Part shown: positions 1-11,797 of the stretch, piece by piece
Layout of the letters: each line of letters opens with the position of its first letter
How positions within the stretch are numbered: the first letter of the stretch is position 1
NCBI RefSeq assembly: GCF_002878395.1
Contig: NW_025857900.1
Coordinates: forward strand, 166,667 to 230,666
Origin: Capsicum annuum
Lineage: Eukaryota; Streptophyta; Magnoliopsida; Solanales; Solanaceae
Length of the DNA stretch: 64,000 bases
Direction of reading: 5' to 3'
Notes under the pieces: generated by a model
What the model was told of the DNA's origin: nothing
The model's database searches: none
The model's input: the letters and a program-made list of their open reading frames with translations, nothing else
Made by a program: the position numbers and the translations under genes

Positions 1-310
1 TCCTTCTTCAGCTAGTGCTTCAGTTCCTAAATTCAAAGACGGCAATAGAGATAGAGCACTAGGCTCTAAGTCTCAGGGTAGTGTTAACAGTGCCCGCACC
101 TAATCTCTTTGCTAGACTTATGGCATGAACCACCAGGGTACTTGCAGAGCTGGAAGTGATGCCTATTTTGGTTGTGGTAAACTAGGCCACAGAGTTAGAG
201 ATTATCCGCATTCAGGTCCGCAGGGTCAATAGAATCACTCCACAGGGTTCCACCTCTAGCGCTATTAGTGGGAAACGCTTGAATAGACTCTTGCTCTCTA
301 GTCCCTACAA
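1..310 (+). pseudogene. gag: gag C-terminal remnant (element A)
   Basis: This is the tail of the capsid/nucleocapsid protein. A Ser/Pro-rich linker is followed by a decayed CCHC zinc knuckle at about 161-208. The knuckle reads AYFGCGKLGHRVRDYP, so the first and last cysteines of the usual C-x2-C-x4-H-x4-C are tyrosines. Stops interrupt the frame (for example around 105 and 229). The same region is better preserved in element E near 45020-45070, which supports the assignment. It no longer encodes a working RNA-binding protein. Confidence 0.8.
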
Positions 311-2150
311 GATCAAGAAAATTCTCTTCATGTGGTTACTGGTACGTTACAGATCTTTTGTGTGCATGTTTATTCTTTGCTAGATCCAGGTGCTTGCTTG
401 TCTTTTGTTACTCCATATATAGCAGACAATTTCAGAATCAGTCCTAAAATTCTAGCAGAGCTCTTTTCAGTCTCTACCCTAGTGTGTAAAACCATCATAG
501 CTCGCGTGGGTATACAGGAACTGCCCAGTTATGATATTTTAGAAATTCACTTTAGTAGACTTAGTTGAATTAGAGATGACTGATTTTGATGTTATTCTTG
601 GCATGGATTTTCTTTATTAGTGCTATGCCACAGTCGACTGCAAAAATAGAATAGTCAAGTTTCAGTTCCCAAATAAACCCGTCCTTGAGTGGAAGGGTAG
701 TGTGTCCTCTTTAAGAGGTTAGCTTATTTCCTATCTTCGGGAATGGAAGATGATATCTAAGGGATGTGTCTATCATCTTATTCATGTTAAGGACTCTAGC
801 TCCAAAACTCCTAGTCTTGAATCAGTTTCAGTCGTGAATGAGTATTCAGTTGTCTTTTCCAAAGATCTTTCTAGAATTTCTCTTGAAAGGGAAATAGACT
901 TCGGCATTGATATTATTCTAGCTACTCAACCTATATCTATTCCTCCATACAGAATGGCACCAGCAGAACTCAAAGAATTGAAAGAGAAGTTGAAGGATCT
1001 CTTAGATAAGGAATTAATCAGGTCTAGTGTTTCCCCATGGGGTGCACCAGTCTTAGTCGTGTGAAAGAAAGATGGTTCTCTCAGAATGTGTATAGATTAC
1101 CATCAGCTTAATAAAGTTATGATCAAGAACAAGTATCCACTTCCCAGAATCGATGACTTATTTGACCAACTTTAGGATGGCAGCTATTTCTCTAAGATAG
1201 ACCTCAGATTCGACTATCATCAGCTCAGAGTCAAAGAATGTGACATTCCAAAAAAAGCCTTCCATACTCGGTATGGTCACTTCAAATTCCTAGTCGTGTC
1301 CTTTTGTCTTACCAATTCCCCAACCTCTTTCAAGGACTTGATGAACTGGGTGTTCAAGCAGTACTTGGACATGTTCGTCATAGTCTTTATAGATGATATT
1401 TTGGTCTATTCCCACAGTGAGTGAGATCATGTAGAGCATCTCAAAATAGTACTTCAGACTCTCAGAGATCATTAGATATTCACCAAATTCAATAAGTGAG
1501 AATTTTGGCTAAGGTCAGTAGCATTCCTTGGTTACATTTATGGTGATGGCATTAGAGTAGATCCTCAAAAGATTGAAGTAGTAAGAAACTGGCCTAGAAT
1601 TGTCTCTCCATGAGATATCAGGAATTTCTTGGGTTTGGCTGGCTATTACAGACGGTTTGTTGAAGGATTTTCTTCTATTGCATCCCCTATGTCCAGATTG
1701 ACTCAGAAGAAAGTCAAGTTTCAGTGGTTAGATCCTTGCGAGAAGAGTTTTCAGATGGGTTTGTAGTGTATTATGATGCATCCAGAGTAAGTTTGGATTA
1801 TGTCCTCATGCAGCATGGTAAGGTCATAGCCTACGCCTCCAGACAACTTAAACCTCATGAGAAGAATTACCCTACTCATGATCTTGAGCTAGCATCCATA
1901 GTTTTTGCCTTAAACATTTGGAGGCATTATCTATCAGAGTTCATGTAGATGTGTTCACAGATCACAAGAGTCTCCAGTATGTATTTTCTCAGAAACATCT
2001 CAATCTTCGTCAGAGAAGGTAGTTATAGCTCTTGAAAGATTATGTCATGAGTATCCTTTATCATCCGAGAAAGGCCAATATAGTGGCCGACACACTTAGT
2101 AGACTATCTATGGGTAGTGTTGCTCATGTGGATGACATTAAGAAGAAGTT
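311..2150 (+). pseudogene. pol: pol: protease, reverse transcriptase, RNase H (element A)
   Basis: Protease: an open stretch at 332-568 carries LLDPGACLSFVTPYIA, where the aspartic protease triad D-[ST]-G is D-P-G. A frameshift near 560 precedes the typical TDFDVILGMDF strand. Reverse transcriptase: 750-1064 opens the fingers region, a TGA at 1062-1064 falls just before KKDG, and the catalytic FIDDILVYS motif (FIDD replacing YxDD) is intact near 1387-1413. RNase H: 1724-1948 holds YYDASRV and the ELASIVFAL helix. About 50 bp between RT and RNase H, present in element B, are missing, with a short ttcag homology at the join. Several stops make this a pseudogene. Confidence 0.9.
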
Positions 2151-2229
2151 AGCTCAAAAAGTCCATTAGCTTGCTAGACTAGGAGTTCCCTTAGTCGACT
2201 TAGAGGAAGGCGATATATGTGTTTAGAGT

Positions 2230-3604
2230 AGTTCAAAATCATCTCTAGTTTTAGAGGTTAAAGAGAAAAAATATAGAGATCCCAGTCTAGTTAAGTTAAA
2301 AGATTCAGTCAAGGATCAGAAAGTTGAGGTTTTCTCCCTAAGGAGAGATGGTGTTCTACTTTGTCAGGGTCGTCTCTGTTTTCCAGGTGTAGATGACTTA
2401 AGGCAACGAATTCTTGCAGAAGCGCATGGTGCATGATACTCTATTCATCCAAGGGTAACAAAGATGTACCGTGACTTATGGGAGATCTATTGGTGGAGTA
2501 GGATGAAGAGAGATATTGCAGAGTTTGTGGCTAATTTGAGATGGTTTTTCCTCGAACTCATCATCATAATGATTCAATCTGGTCCATTGTAGACAGAATG
2601 ACCAAATTAGCTCATTTCCTTCCAATTCATACCTCTTATTTAGTTGAGGATTATGCCAAACTCTACATCAGGGAGTTGGTCAGATTGCACAGTGTTCCGC
2701 TATCTATTATCTCAAATAGAGGTACCCAGTTCACCTCTTATTTCTAGAAAGTGTCTAAAAGGGTATTGGTACCTAAGTTCATCTCAGTATCACCTTTCAT
2801 CTTCAGACAGAAGGTCAAGAAGAAAAGACCATTCAGACTTTAGAAGATATGCTAAGGGTGTATGCAATCGATTTCAAGGAAAGTTGGGATGGCCACTTGC
2901 CTTGTATTGAGTTTACATACAACAACAACTATCATTCTAGTATTCATATGGATCCATTCAAAGCTCTTTATGGTAGGAGGTATAGATCTCTAGTTGGTTA
3001 GTTTGGCATTTATGAGGCCTTAGTTATAGGGCCTTACTTGGTATTCGATACCTTAGAGAGAGTCTAGTTGATCAGAGAAAGACTCTAGGCTGCTCAGAGC
3101 CGATAGAAGTCTTATATAGACGTTCATAAAAAAGATCTCGAGTTTGAGATTGGTGACTATGTCTATCTAAAGATCTCTCCTATTAAGGGAGTAAAGATAT
3201 TCGACAAGAAGGGAAAGCTCAGTCCCCGATATGTCAGTCCTTTCAAAATTCTCAGTCATCTTGGCAAGGTAGCCTATGAGCTTGAATTGCCTTCAGATAT
3301 AGCGTTATTTCATCCAGTCTTCCATGTCTCTTTTCTCAAAAAGTTTATGGGTGACCCAGAAATTGTAGTCCCTATTCAAAGCATAGATGTTCAGAATAGC
3401 CTCTCTTACAAAGAGATCCTAATCAAAATCCTAGACTATCAGACTCGTAGACTGAGGAACAAAGAAGTCCCTCTATTCAAAGTTCTTTGGCGAAATCAGT
3501 TCATTGAGGGAGATACTTAGGAAGTAGAAGAAGACATGCATACCAAGTATCCTCACCTTTTCTCCACCAACTCAGATCAAGCTCAAGGTAGCAGTTCTCC
3601 TTAA
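2230..3604 (+). pseudogene. pol: pol: integrase and chromodomain-like tail (element A)
   Basis: The histidine half of the HHCC zinc finger is at about 2425-2535. The two cysteines are gone because roughly 110 bp present in element B are deleted near 2536. The core keeps the first aspartate (VDRMTKLAHF, about 2589). The second is asparagine (ISNRGTQF, about 2713), and the glutamate is kept (EEKTIQTLEDML, about 2818-2855). After the GPY/F-like region, 3287-3604 gives the chromodomain-type tail with EVPLFKVLWRNQ, one stop at 3518-3520, then YPHLF and the final TAA at 3602-3604. Such tails direct integration into heterochromatin in chromoviruses. The function is clearly lost here. Confidence 0.88.
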
Positions 3605-3926
3605 GCTTACTCAGTTTCATGTTCAGTGTTCATCAAAATTGGTATTGAATACCATTGCATATTCAGTCATGCATTCATGTATCAGTTTAGTTATATAATT
3701 ATGCATTAGAAATGCATTCTCATTGTGAGATACTTGGTTCCTCAGAACACTAAGTCATTCATTCATGAATCAGTTACACACACATCAGATATGTATGTTC
3801 AGTATGATATGTTCAGTTATCAGTCATGTTATCCATGAGATCATGTTCTAATTATTAATTTTTAGTATGTATGTTAGTTTATGTTCTTCCCCACACTCTC
3901 AGCCTCATTTGTGGACGAACGTTCTC
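3605..3926 (+). other. non-coding linker between pol and 3' LTR (element A)
   Basis: No gene is visible. The stretch is rich in short CATGCATTCATG- and ATCAGT-like words. The equivalent stretch is present in B (17148-17507), D (35367-35628) and E (63462-63650), so it is a conserved non-coding part of this family and not host sequence. Confidence 0.7.
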
Positions 3927-3938
3927 AAGGGGAAGATA
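3927..3938 (+). promoter_or_regulatory. polypurine tract (plus-strand primer), element A
   Basis: AAGGGGAAGATA lies one base before the LTR start TGTAATACC. Near-identical tracts precede the 3' LTRs of B, D, E and H. Polypurine tracts prime plus-strand DNA synthesis in LTR retrotransposons. Confidence 0.85.
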
Positions 3939-3939
3939 T

Positions 3940-6209
3940 TGTAATACCTCATACTTTTTCTTAGCTTGAAATTGTCTTAAGAATGCTGAAGCTTTATTTG
4001 AAAGCTGAATCCACTATTTTAAACATGGTATTTTAAAGATTTTTACTTTTGGTCACATGGAAAATTGAATTAGCTTTCCAACTATACCAATTCTATCCAA
4101 ATCTGACATCGAACAAGAAAGTTATGGCTATTTTATAGAGAGTAGTCTGAATTATCCAGGTGCGATGGAGCGGGTCAATGGACCGTCGCACCCCACCGTT
4201 GTATCAAGGTAGTGAGTCCACCCTATGAATGAGTATGACGAAGAGGTCCAGAGGACCTTCGAGCTAGTGACGGACCTTTTCATCCCACTATCGTGCCATG
4301 GCAGTAAGTTCCAGTTCTAGTCCTAGTGCGATGGTCAATCCGATAGATGGTCGACCTAGTAATGGACCATCGTACCCACTATCGCATATTACGTCTAGTT
4401 ATTTTAAATTAATTTTTAAAAGTGTATTTGTTTTTTTTTCCACCTGATTTAATCCCTAATTACACCTGACCATAACACATTTGTTTATTATTCTTCTACA
4501 ACAACAAATTAGGGTTTCTCAAAGAAATTAATCCCCAAGAACAAGAAACCTTAGGCGCTTAATTCCAAGCCATGAATTCAAGTTTTCCTCCACAAATCTT
4601 CAAGAAACTCATAGCCTAGGCATGCATCGTGTTCATTCACAGCCTAGGCATGAAGCCCAAGAATCTCTTTTCTAAAATCAAGTGTATGAATTTTTATGAA
4701 TTTCATGTTGGGTTTATTTTTGTTCATGTTGTTAATGACCAATTGAATTCTACTCCATGTTTTAGTGACAAAATCTTAAGGGGAATTTATTATTATAGGT
4801 GTAGCTTCAAGTGAATCCATGATTAAACTCTTGAATGGAGAAATTAGAGATAAATCATGATGTTTATTTGTTGTATAATGTTGTCTACATATACTATGCC
4901 TACCATGTGTTTGATTAAATATTTATGTGAAGGAAAAGTTCCCACCTAGTATGATATTGTGAAATCCCCATTTATGTACAAGTTTATTCCTATCACATGT
5001 TTGATGAAATGCTTCAATAAATGAATTATGATGATGCTGTTGGTCATGTGTTCAAGTAAGTCATACTTTATCAGTTTTTTTCCATTGATTCTTGGGGGTA
5101 CTTGTACCCGACAATTTAGTTATATGCCTAGAGCCAGCATCATATTTTCATGATATCCTCAGTCAAGCTATGTTCAGTAGAATTTAGTTAGTCACTTGAC
5201 TCAGGAAAACTCAGTAAAACCCACAAATCCCAGTAATCTCAGAAAGCTCAGTAATGAAGAAATCTCAGTAGTATTCTATCAATCAATAGAACTCAGTTAA
5301 TTCAGTCCAGTTAAGTTCAGTAATCCATGTTCCTTGTCTATTCAGATGGGAGTAGAAATTAGAACCGCGTGAACCCAAGGATGGGAACTTACCTGCCAGT
5401 AGAGGGTGTGATTCTTAGAAACAATTCTTGTATTCTAGAACTATGTAGCCAGCATAGGTGGAGACATCATACCTGCTAGTCGAGGGTAGATAAGGTGGCT
5501 TAACATGATAGTTGAGGGTTCCCACAGTTCTCATTAGAGTAACCTACTAGTTTAGTGTCACTCAACTGTTGTTCTTACCAGTGGTGCGGTATTGACACCC
5601 TTCCAATCAACGCATAGATTGGACCCCAGCTTAGCTATTATATAACATTTGGGGAATGTCAGTTAGATAACTACTTCCCATAGTTTCAGTATCAGTATCA
5701 GTCAAGAACAAAAATAGTTCTTCAGATTTCATGACTGTCAGATACAATCTACTTAGCTTAGTACAGAACTCAGATAGTTCCTTCAGAATTAAGACTGTCA
5801 GATAAATTCACTCATGTTATCAGTATTTAGATTTAGTAATCATGTTATTATGGTATCAATGTCAGTTATTTTATCTCATGCATGCATTCTCACACTCATG
5901 ATAGTTAGTCTATTATTATTATTGTTCATGCATATGAACCCCATGCATTTAGCCTACCTCACATGCATACCAATACATTTAATAGTACTGATGCATTCGT
6001 GCTATGGTGTTTTATACCTTAGGTTCAGAGACACGAGCGTCAGAGCATTAGTAGCATTCCAGTCTCAGCAGTCAGAGTTAGAAGTGATTCCTCATCTTTC
6101 GAGGGCATAATCATTAATTTAATATATCATTAATTAATTTATTAATTCCTAGTCCTTCAGGGTCATGAGCATTGTGTAGCCTTTTGGGTACCAGATTCAA
6201 GGTATTACA
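3940..6209 (+). repeat. 3' LTR of element A (2270 bp)
   Basis: It starts TGTAATACCTC right after the polypurine tract and ends GGTATTACA, giving the TG...CA ends of an LTR. The last 70 bases match the ends of the LTRs of B, D, E and G. A CpG-rich block with two potential hairpins (4159-4192 and 4326-4375) lies in the first 450 bases. A degenerate direct repeat of about 60 bp built on aggactgtcagatacagtca occupies about 5700-5820. Small open frames inside (for example 4629-4814 and 5814-6110) have no recognisable protein content. Confidence 0.92.
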
Positions 6210-7066
6210 CCAACTCTATATAGAAAAATGGCATGTCAATTAGATGACTGCTTCCCACAGTGTTAGTCTTAGTCTCAGTAAAAGAACTTAGATAGATCTT
6301 TAGATTCAGGACTGCCAGATACAGTCACTCAGTTCAGTTTGGAACTCACCTAGTTCTATCAAAATCAAGATTGTCAGACACTGTCACTCAGTTAATGGTA
6401 TATTAGTTATACGAAACTCATGTTATTAGTATTCAGACTTAGTAGTCAGTATTATCATGATCTCACTTACAGTTATCCATTCGTACATGTATTCCCACGT
6501 TCATGTTATTTAGTTAGTTAGTATTGTTCATGTATATAAACCCCATGCATTTATCCTACCTCACTATGCATACCAGTTCATTCAGATGTACTAACGCATA
6601 GTTTTCTTTGGTGCTATGGTGTTTTATACCATAGGTTTGGACGCTCAAGTTCTCGATCGTACTTAGCTTTAAATTCAGCCAACAACAGTAGATTTGTAGT
6701 GAATCTTCATCATTGGAGGATAGCATGATTATTTCATTACTTCGTTATTTCAGTTTTAGTAGACGAAGTGAGTTGGGAACATGTACCATCCACTCTACAA
6801 TTTTTAGACAGTTTCGAAGCTTTTAGACTAAATATTTAGACTTTAGTAGTTTTCAATTATTTTAGTTATTTTGGTATTTTTATACCATATTCTGTATTAT
6901 TGTTACTATTCAATTTTTAACCTTATGGCCGTTCAGCCTTTTATTCTGTATTTATACAGTATATTATGCAATGCTCAGTTACAGATATTAGCCATGAGTT
7001 AGCTTGTGGTCCTTCTAGGTCATGAGTATTGTAAGGCATTCTAGGTACCAAATTTGAGGAGTTACA
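6210..7066 (+). repeat. 3' tail of an older gypsy LTR (G), host of element A
   Basis: Directly after element A the sequence resumes in the middle of an LTR of the same type. It has the ggcatgtc...tagatgactgcttcccacag segment, the cagatacagtcactcag repeats, the gttagcttgtggtcctt motif and the ending GAGTTACA. Element A therefore landed inside a relative's LTR, just after the accccaact word seen in other LTR copies. The upstream half of this LTR lies left of the window. Confidence 0.85.
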
Positions 7067-7219
7067 ATAATTGAATTCATAGTTGAGAAGCATTATGATG
7101 TTTAAGGAGTATTAGTATAATACCCTAAATTCTAGGTACCAAATTTGAGGAGTTACAATAATTGAATTCATAGTTGAGAAGCATTATGATGTTTAAGGAG
7201 TATTAGTATAATACCCTAA
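7038..7219 (+). repeat. perfect 91-bp tandem duplication
   Basis: Copy 1 is 7038-7128 and copy 2 is 7129-7219. Read side by side they are identical. Each unit holds the last 29 bases of LTR G plus about 62 bases of flank, so the duplication arose after LTR G was in place. Lack of any mismatch in otherwise decayed surroundings suggests it is recent. Confidence 0.93.
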
Positions 7220-7717
7220 AATTTTCCATAATTTTTTTAAACCCCCCCAATTTTGAAAAATTTATTTTTGACTTAAATGATGTTTGGGTATGTTTATAGT
7301 ATCATCTGGGGGAGTTTTGGAATTTTTGAAAAGGGTTTGCGTGATTTTGGAACATAGAGGCAGTAAGCCTCCATGATATTAAAGTGTCACAAAGGCTATT
7401 CTTTGCAATAAGTAGTATGGTATGGAGGTTAGCCATCGCGATAGGCAGCGTGCCACCCCAAGGTGTAAAATCTCATCCAATTTTGATTTTCTCACTTAGG
7501 GTGAGGAGCTTTGGGTCTTTTACCCCTTATACGATCTTAGTCTTATTGTGTCATGACTCGTGCTTACATAATTTACTTAGTGATGTCATGAAGACCTTTT
7601 TTTGATTCCTATATGTGTTTTGTTGAGGAAAAATGCTTAATGTGAAGTTATATACCTTGCTCTATACCCCTAAATCATCAAAATATTCTTATCCATTATT
7701 CAAGGATGAATGATTCC
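7220..7717 (+). other. LTR-like retroelement debris, no gene
   Basis: No coding content is recognisable. The sequence has the style of a gypsy LTR start: a TATAATACCCT word at its left edge, homopolymer T and C runs, and a CpG-bearing patch near 7425-7455. The identity of the element is not established. The open frame at 7384-7605 shows no domain. Confidence 0.45.
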
Positions 7718-7729
7718 AAGGGGGAGATA
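7718..7729 (+). promoter_or_regulatory. polypurine tract of element H
   Basis: AAGGGGGAGATA lies one base before the LTR start TGTACCACC at 7731. This placement marks what follows as a 3' LTR of a plus-strand element. Confidence 0.8.
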
Positions 7730-7730
7730 A

Positions 7731-9846
7731 TGTACCACCCTATATTTTTGGGCTAGAATTCAAACTGTTATCCTACATGTATAAACTTGAATCCAATTAT
7801 TTCTATGTAAATATAAGTGTCATAATCATTTAACTAGTGTGTAAAGTGCTTTTGAGGGGAAGAATGTTCATAGTAAACACTTAGAGTGAAGTGGAGTTAA
7901 GAACTTTTGATTCAACCAAATTTTGGAATTTAATTATAAAAGAGTCAACTTTGAATGTGTATAACTTCTATAATATAAGGAATTTTTGAGCTTAAGACCC
8001 ACCAAATTATAGATAATTGTGTCCTTTTTTCAACTCATCTAATTTTGCCTTAATTTGATACCCAAGAGATTATTATGAGAATTTTCATGAGGAACCAGTG
8101 AGGATCTACCATTTCAGCGTGTCACGGAGGATAATCTCCATGATAAGCTCCATGTCACGCTGATACTTTAAATTAAGACAATTTTTAGTTTTGTTTACTT
8201 GGGAAGAGTGGTAGTAAGGCCTTTTCACCTATGAAAAAACTTTAAACACTATATGAACCTATTTCCATCAGTTTTTACGACACAAAAGCTATTATTTCAG
8301 TCCCTAACTCAAAACCCCAAGAAAATATAAGGGTTTTATCGTACGTTCGTTTTTCGAGTTCCAAGTTCCCAATTGCTCACAAATTCTTCTGTCTTTAAGG
8401 TATGTACCTTTTTTATATACTTGTATTTTGTTAATGGCATGAAATTGGTTTATTATTCACATGGTTTTAATGTTGGGTTTTGAATTATGGGTTGAGGGTT
8501 TTTGATATAAATTGTTTGAATGTTTTTCAATCATTTTTATCGATTTATTCTACATGTTTTGTTGGTTTGTACACTCATTGGGGTGCATGGTAATGGTCAA
8601 TAAATTTAGGGGTACAATGTGTTTTCTAAATAATTTATTTTGGTATGTAAATTGATAATAACCTTAACCCACTTGCATAATTGGTTTTGGAATATAAATT
8701 ATCATTTGTCTTGAATTATTTCTTTAAAACTAATGTATTACATAAATGAAAAAATGGTTAAGGATGATTTTGAAACATTGTGGGGTACAATGGAATCCCC
8801 CAAGTTGATTTTAATAATGGTTCTGTACAAGAATTTCCTAAGGCAATGACCTAATGATTTTCTTGCAAGTTATAATCGGTATGACAATACCACTTAATGA
8901 TGCCTTAATAATTGACTCCTGAAATCGGTGGTTGGGTTATGTGTTAAACAGTTTAATATGGGCTTAAAGGGGGTTGTATCGTAAGTCTGTAAAGATGGAT
9001 GTCCCGAGAGGACTAATAGTTGAAACTCATGTTTGCTGACATGAGGGCTGGTCCTGATGACTGTATGCATAAGAGGCACTTGATATATTTTGGGATGGTT
9101 AGTTACCTTGATGGCATTATCTTTCTTATGTATTCTCCGGTTCATGCGGCTAATATGCATTGGTCCCTTTTAGTAGGGGGGGTCTAAACTCATATAGCCC
9201 GTGGGTGCCAGTTTATGACGGTCAAGCTACACAGTCCAAATTATGGTTTTACTATTCATGGTAAGCCTTGTCCTCTTTCTCAACATATGATATACATATT
9301 TATTGCATATGATGTTTTGTACTAGTTCTGATGGTTTCTGTATTATGGTTTATGGCATTATTTTATCCATTATCCCTGAGTTACATGGTAGAGCTCCAAT
9401 TGCTAATCATCTTTAGACACTGTATCCCCATGTAATGCAGGAACTGGCCATATTCCTACTCTTCTTATACAGTGACTAGTTGATCATGGGATAATTCATG
9501 AGTCAGATTGAACTGGTCAGCTTTCATACTTTGAAAGACCTCATTTTATGTTTTTGGTTTCTTTATGTTAGTGACTTTTCCTTTGGACTTGTTTTGGCTA
9601 TTATCGGGGGCATATCCTGACTAATATTGGTATTTGATTGTTTAGAGGCTTTGTGGATAATACTGTGGGCTATTGGTTATTGAATTCTTAGACTTATTTT
9701 GAGTTATATTTATCTATCTTGTTTTATGTTTGGAGTTTTGCTGTTATATTATACTGTGTTCTGGTTGACTAGGCGAAAGGGGTGGTCTCCGATCTTTGGT
9801 GGACTTGAGATACCAAGCACGCCAGGCCCGAGTTTGGGTCTTGACC
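7731..9846 (+). repeat. 3' LTR of gypsy element H (about 2.1 kb)
   Basis: It begins TGTACCACCC after a polypurine tract. It ends near GGGTCTTGACC, a decayed form of the common gypsy LTR end TTGACA. Immediately after it, minus-strand copia RNase H sequence begins, so this LTR marks the junction where element H entered the copia element. The first base pairs after the end (GGACA, 9847-9851) would be one target copy. The right end could be off by a few bases. Small frames inside (8894-9160 minus, 9699-9899 plus) have no recognisable product. Confidence 0.75.
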
Positions 9847-11312
9847 GGACAGATATCAAATGTGGATTTTTATGTATTCACACAACTTGCATAATCTGAA
9901 TCTCAATATATCCAACCGCACCAAGTTGATCAGATCTTCTTAAGTGAGCATATAATTATTCGCTCCTTGCAAGTATCGTAACACTTTCTATGCAACCTTC
10001 TTGTGGTTCATTTATAGATTACTTAGATATAGGCCCAGCATCGTAACAACAAAACTGATGTATGTTCTTGTACCTGTTTGGGCATACATTAGGCTCCCAA
10101 CAATTGATGTAAATGGAATATCATTCATTTGGTTAAGTTTCAATTCATTCTTCAGACATTGATTAAGACTAAGTTTATCTCCTTTCTAAATTGGAATATA
10201 ACTTGATGAATATTTTTCATTCTAAATATATCTAGTACATTACTAATTTAGGCTTTCTTAGATAACCCCAATAATTCTTGTGATCTATCGTGAAATATTT
10301 AATTTCTAGCCCAATCACATGGGATGGCTCTCCCATATCTTTCATTTTAAAGTTTATACAGAGAAATTTCTTGGTATCATGTAACAAAATCAATATCATT
10401 AGTAGAAAATAAGACATACATCGATCAACTGTGTATTCCTTAAATCTAAAGGTGACAATAGTTTCATTAAAATTAATATACCATTATCAGAAATCTTGTT
10501 TAAATCTGTATATTAACTTCTTAAGTTTACATGCCATGTGTTCCTTTTCTTTAATGTAAAACACCTCAAGCTAATTCAAATAAATTTCTTTCTCCAAATT
10601 TTCATTTAGAAAGATTTTTTCACATCTATTTGATGTAGCTCTAAGTCATAATGATCTACAAAAGCCATTATAATTTTGAGTGAATCTTTTTTAGACACAA
10701 GTAAAAATGTCTCTTTATAATCAATACCATCTTTCTAAGTGGAATCTTTAAGAACAAGTCTAGCCTTGTGTTGTTCTATATTGCTAGTTGAGTCATGTTT
10801 GGTCTTAAAGTCCTATTTACACTTAAATTTTTGCAACCTTCATGTAGTTTAACAAGGTCTTAAACTTCATTATATTCCATTTATTTCAACTCATCTTTCA
10901 TAGCATTTATCGGCTTATCAAAATTATTGCTTTCAATGGATTGTGAAAATGAATCTGGGTCATTATTAATTCCCAAGTCGATTTTTGATTCATTTAGAGA
11001 TATCAAATAATTATCCTAAATAGCAAATTTTTTGTCTTTGAGATCTTCTTAATGCTACTTTTTGTGGTTCATCTGCTGTAGGTTCATAAATTATGGATTC
11101 ATCATGATTAGCAAGAGCATTAATTTTTTGTTCTTGTTGATTATTAGGTTGTACAACAACTTCAAGAACAATAATTTTAAAAAAGTGCAGGGTAGAGGAA
11201 TTCTCACACAAAATTCTTTAATTTCCACTTTACGTGGTTCTTCACTTCAACTAACTTGCCACTCTAAATAAACCTAGTGTTTCCAGTTTCAACTATTTTC
11301 GTACTATGATTA
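9847..11312 (-). pseudogene. pol: Ty1/copia pol 3' part: reverse transcriptase and RNase H
   Basis: Read on the minus strand, the sequence after 11312 continues the copia integrase tail with TKIVETGNTRF-like residues. Next comes a LRRSQR motif (about 11030), then RT palm remnants including DTKKFLCINFKMKDMGEPS (10232-10417). It ends with an RNase H stretch (KKVLRYLQG-like, then TQKSTF-like) that stops at 9847, where LTR H begins. The YVDD region is too decayed to be catalytic. Many stops are present. This is the downstream half of the copia element whose upstream half is at 20099-22613. Residues resemble the Tnt1-94 type of pol. Confidence 0.85.
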
Positions 11313-11641
11313 TGTAAGACCTCATAAAATCCTAAGTCTAAAATTTAGCTTGTTTAGCTCCTTGAACCTCAATAGGAGGCCCAACACTTAGAAAATTTCA
11401 GCCAAGTGTTCAACACTTAGTCTCGTTTTAGACCTCCGAACTTTAGGGATTTATTTGATGACCTTCTCGATCTCTGTTTTTAGATTTTCAAGTTTCATTG
11501 CGATAGGGCAAGGTCATGGTACATCTCGGGTAAGTTTCAGAATTTTTTGGTTAGCGTAAGGGCACGTTTGGGTGCCCAAAATAGTGGTAAAAGGTGATAA
11601 GCCCACGACGCCCTGGACTTAGCACCACGCTAGGTGGGTCG

Positions 11642-11715
11642 ACACCTTGCTATTCTAGTGGACTAAGCAGGGCGGCGCCTTGCTAAGTCCGGCGGACTAG
11701 GCAGGGTGACGCCTT
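11642..11715 (+). repeat. GC-rich 33-34 bp tandem repeat in LTR B
   Basis: Two and a part units built on cgccttgctaagtccggcgg repeat with a period of 33-34 bp, about 80 bp upstream of the TATA-like box. The same block is present, more decayed, in the 3' LTR (about 17820-17925). It stands out against the AT-rich surroundings. Confidence 0.6.
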
Positions 11716-11789
11716 CCAGATTGCCCCAGGCCAATTTTTTGCATTCCATAACCAAATTTTTAAGGGGTTAAAATTGTCCTTTATCACCC

Positions 11790-11797
11790 TATATATA
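11790..11797 (+). promoter_or_regulatory. TATA-like box of LTR B
   Basis: TATATATA-type box (tatatatac) in the position expected of the LTR promoter, conserved in the 3' LTR at about 17988-17995. Inferred from sequence and position only. Confidence 0.5.

Larger units (their letters stand above)
1..6209 (+). mobile_element. Ty3/gypsy chromovirus-like element A (5' part outside window)
   Basis: The stretch reads gag tail, protease, reverse transcriptase, RNase H, integrase and chromodomain-type tail on the plus strand. A polypurine tract and a 2270-bp 3' LTR follow. The 5' LTR and most of gag lie left of the window. Domain order PR-RT-RH-INT and a C-terminal chromodomain-like segment are the hallmarks of Ty3/gypsy chromoviruses. 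All frames are broken by stops and shifts, so the copy is defective. It is inserted in the LTR of an older relative, because LTR sequence of the same kind resumes directly after its end. The presumed 5-bp target duplication (CCAAC, 6210-6214) cannot be checked because the left end is missing. Confidence 0.93.
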
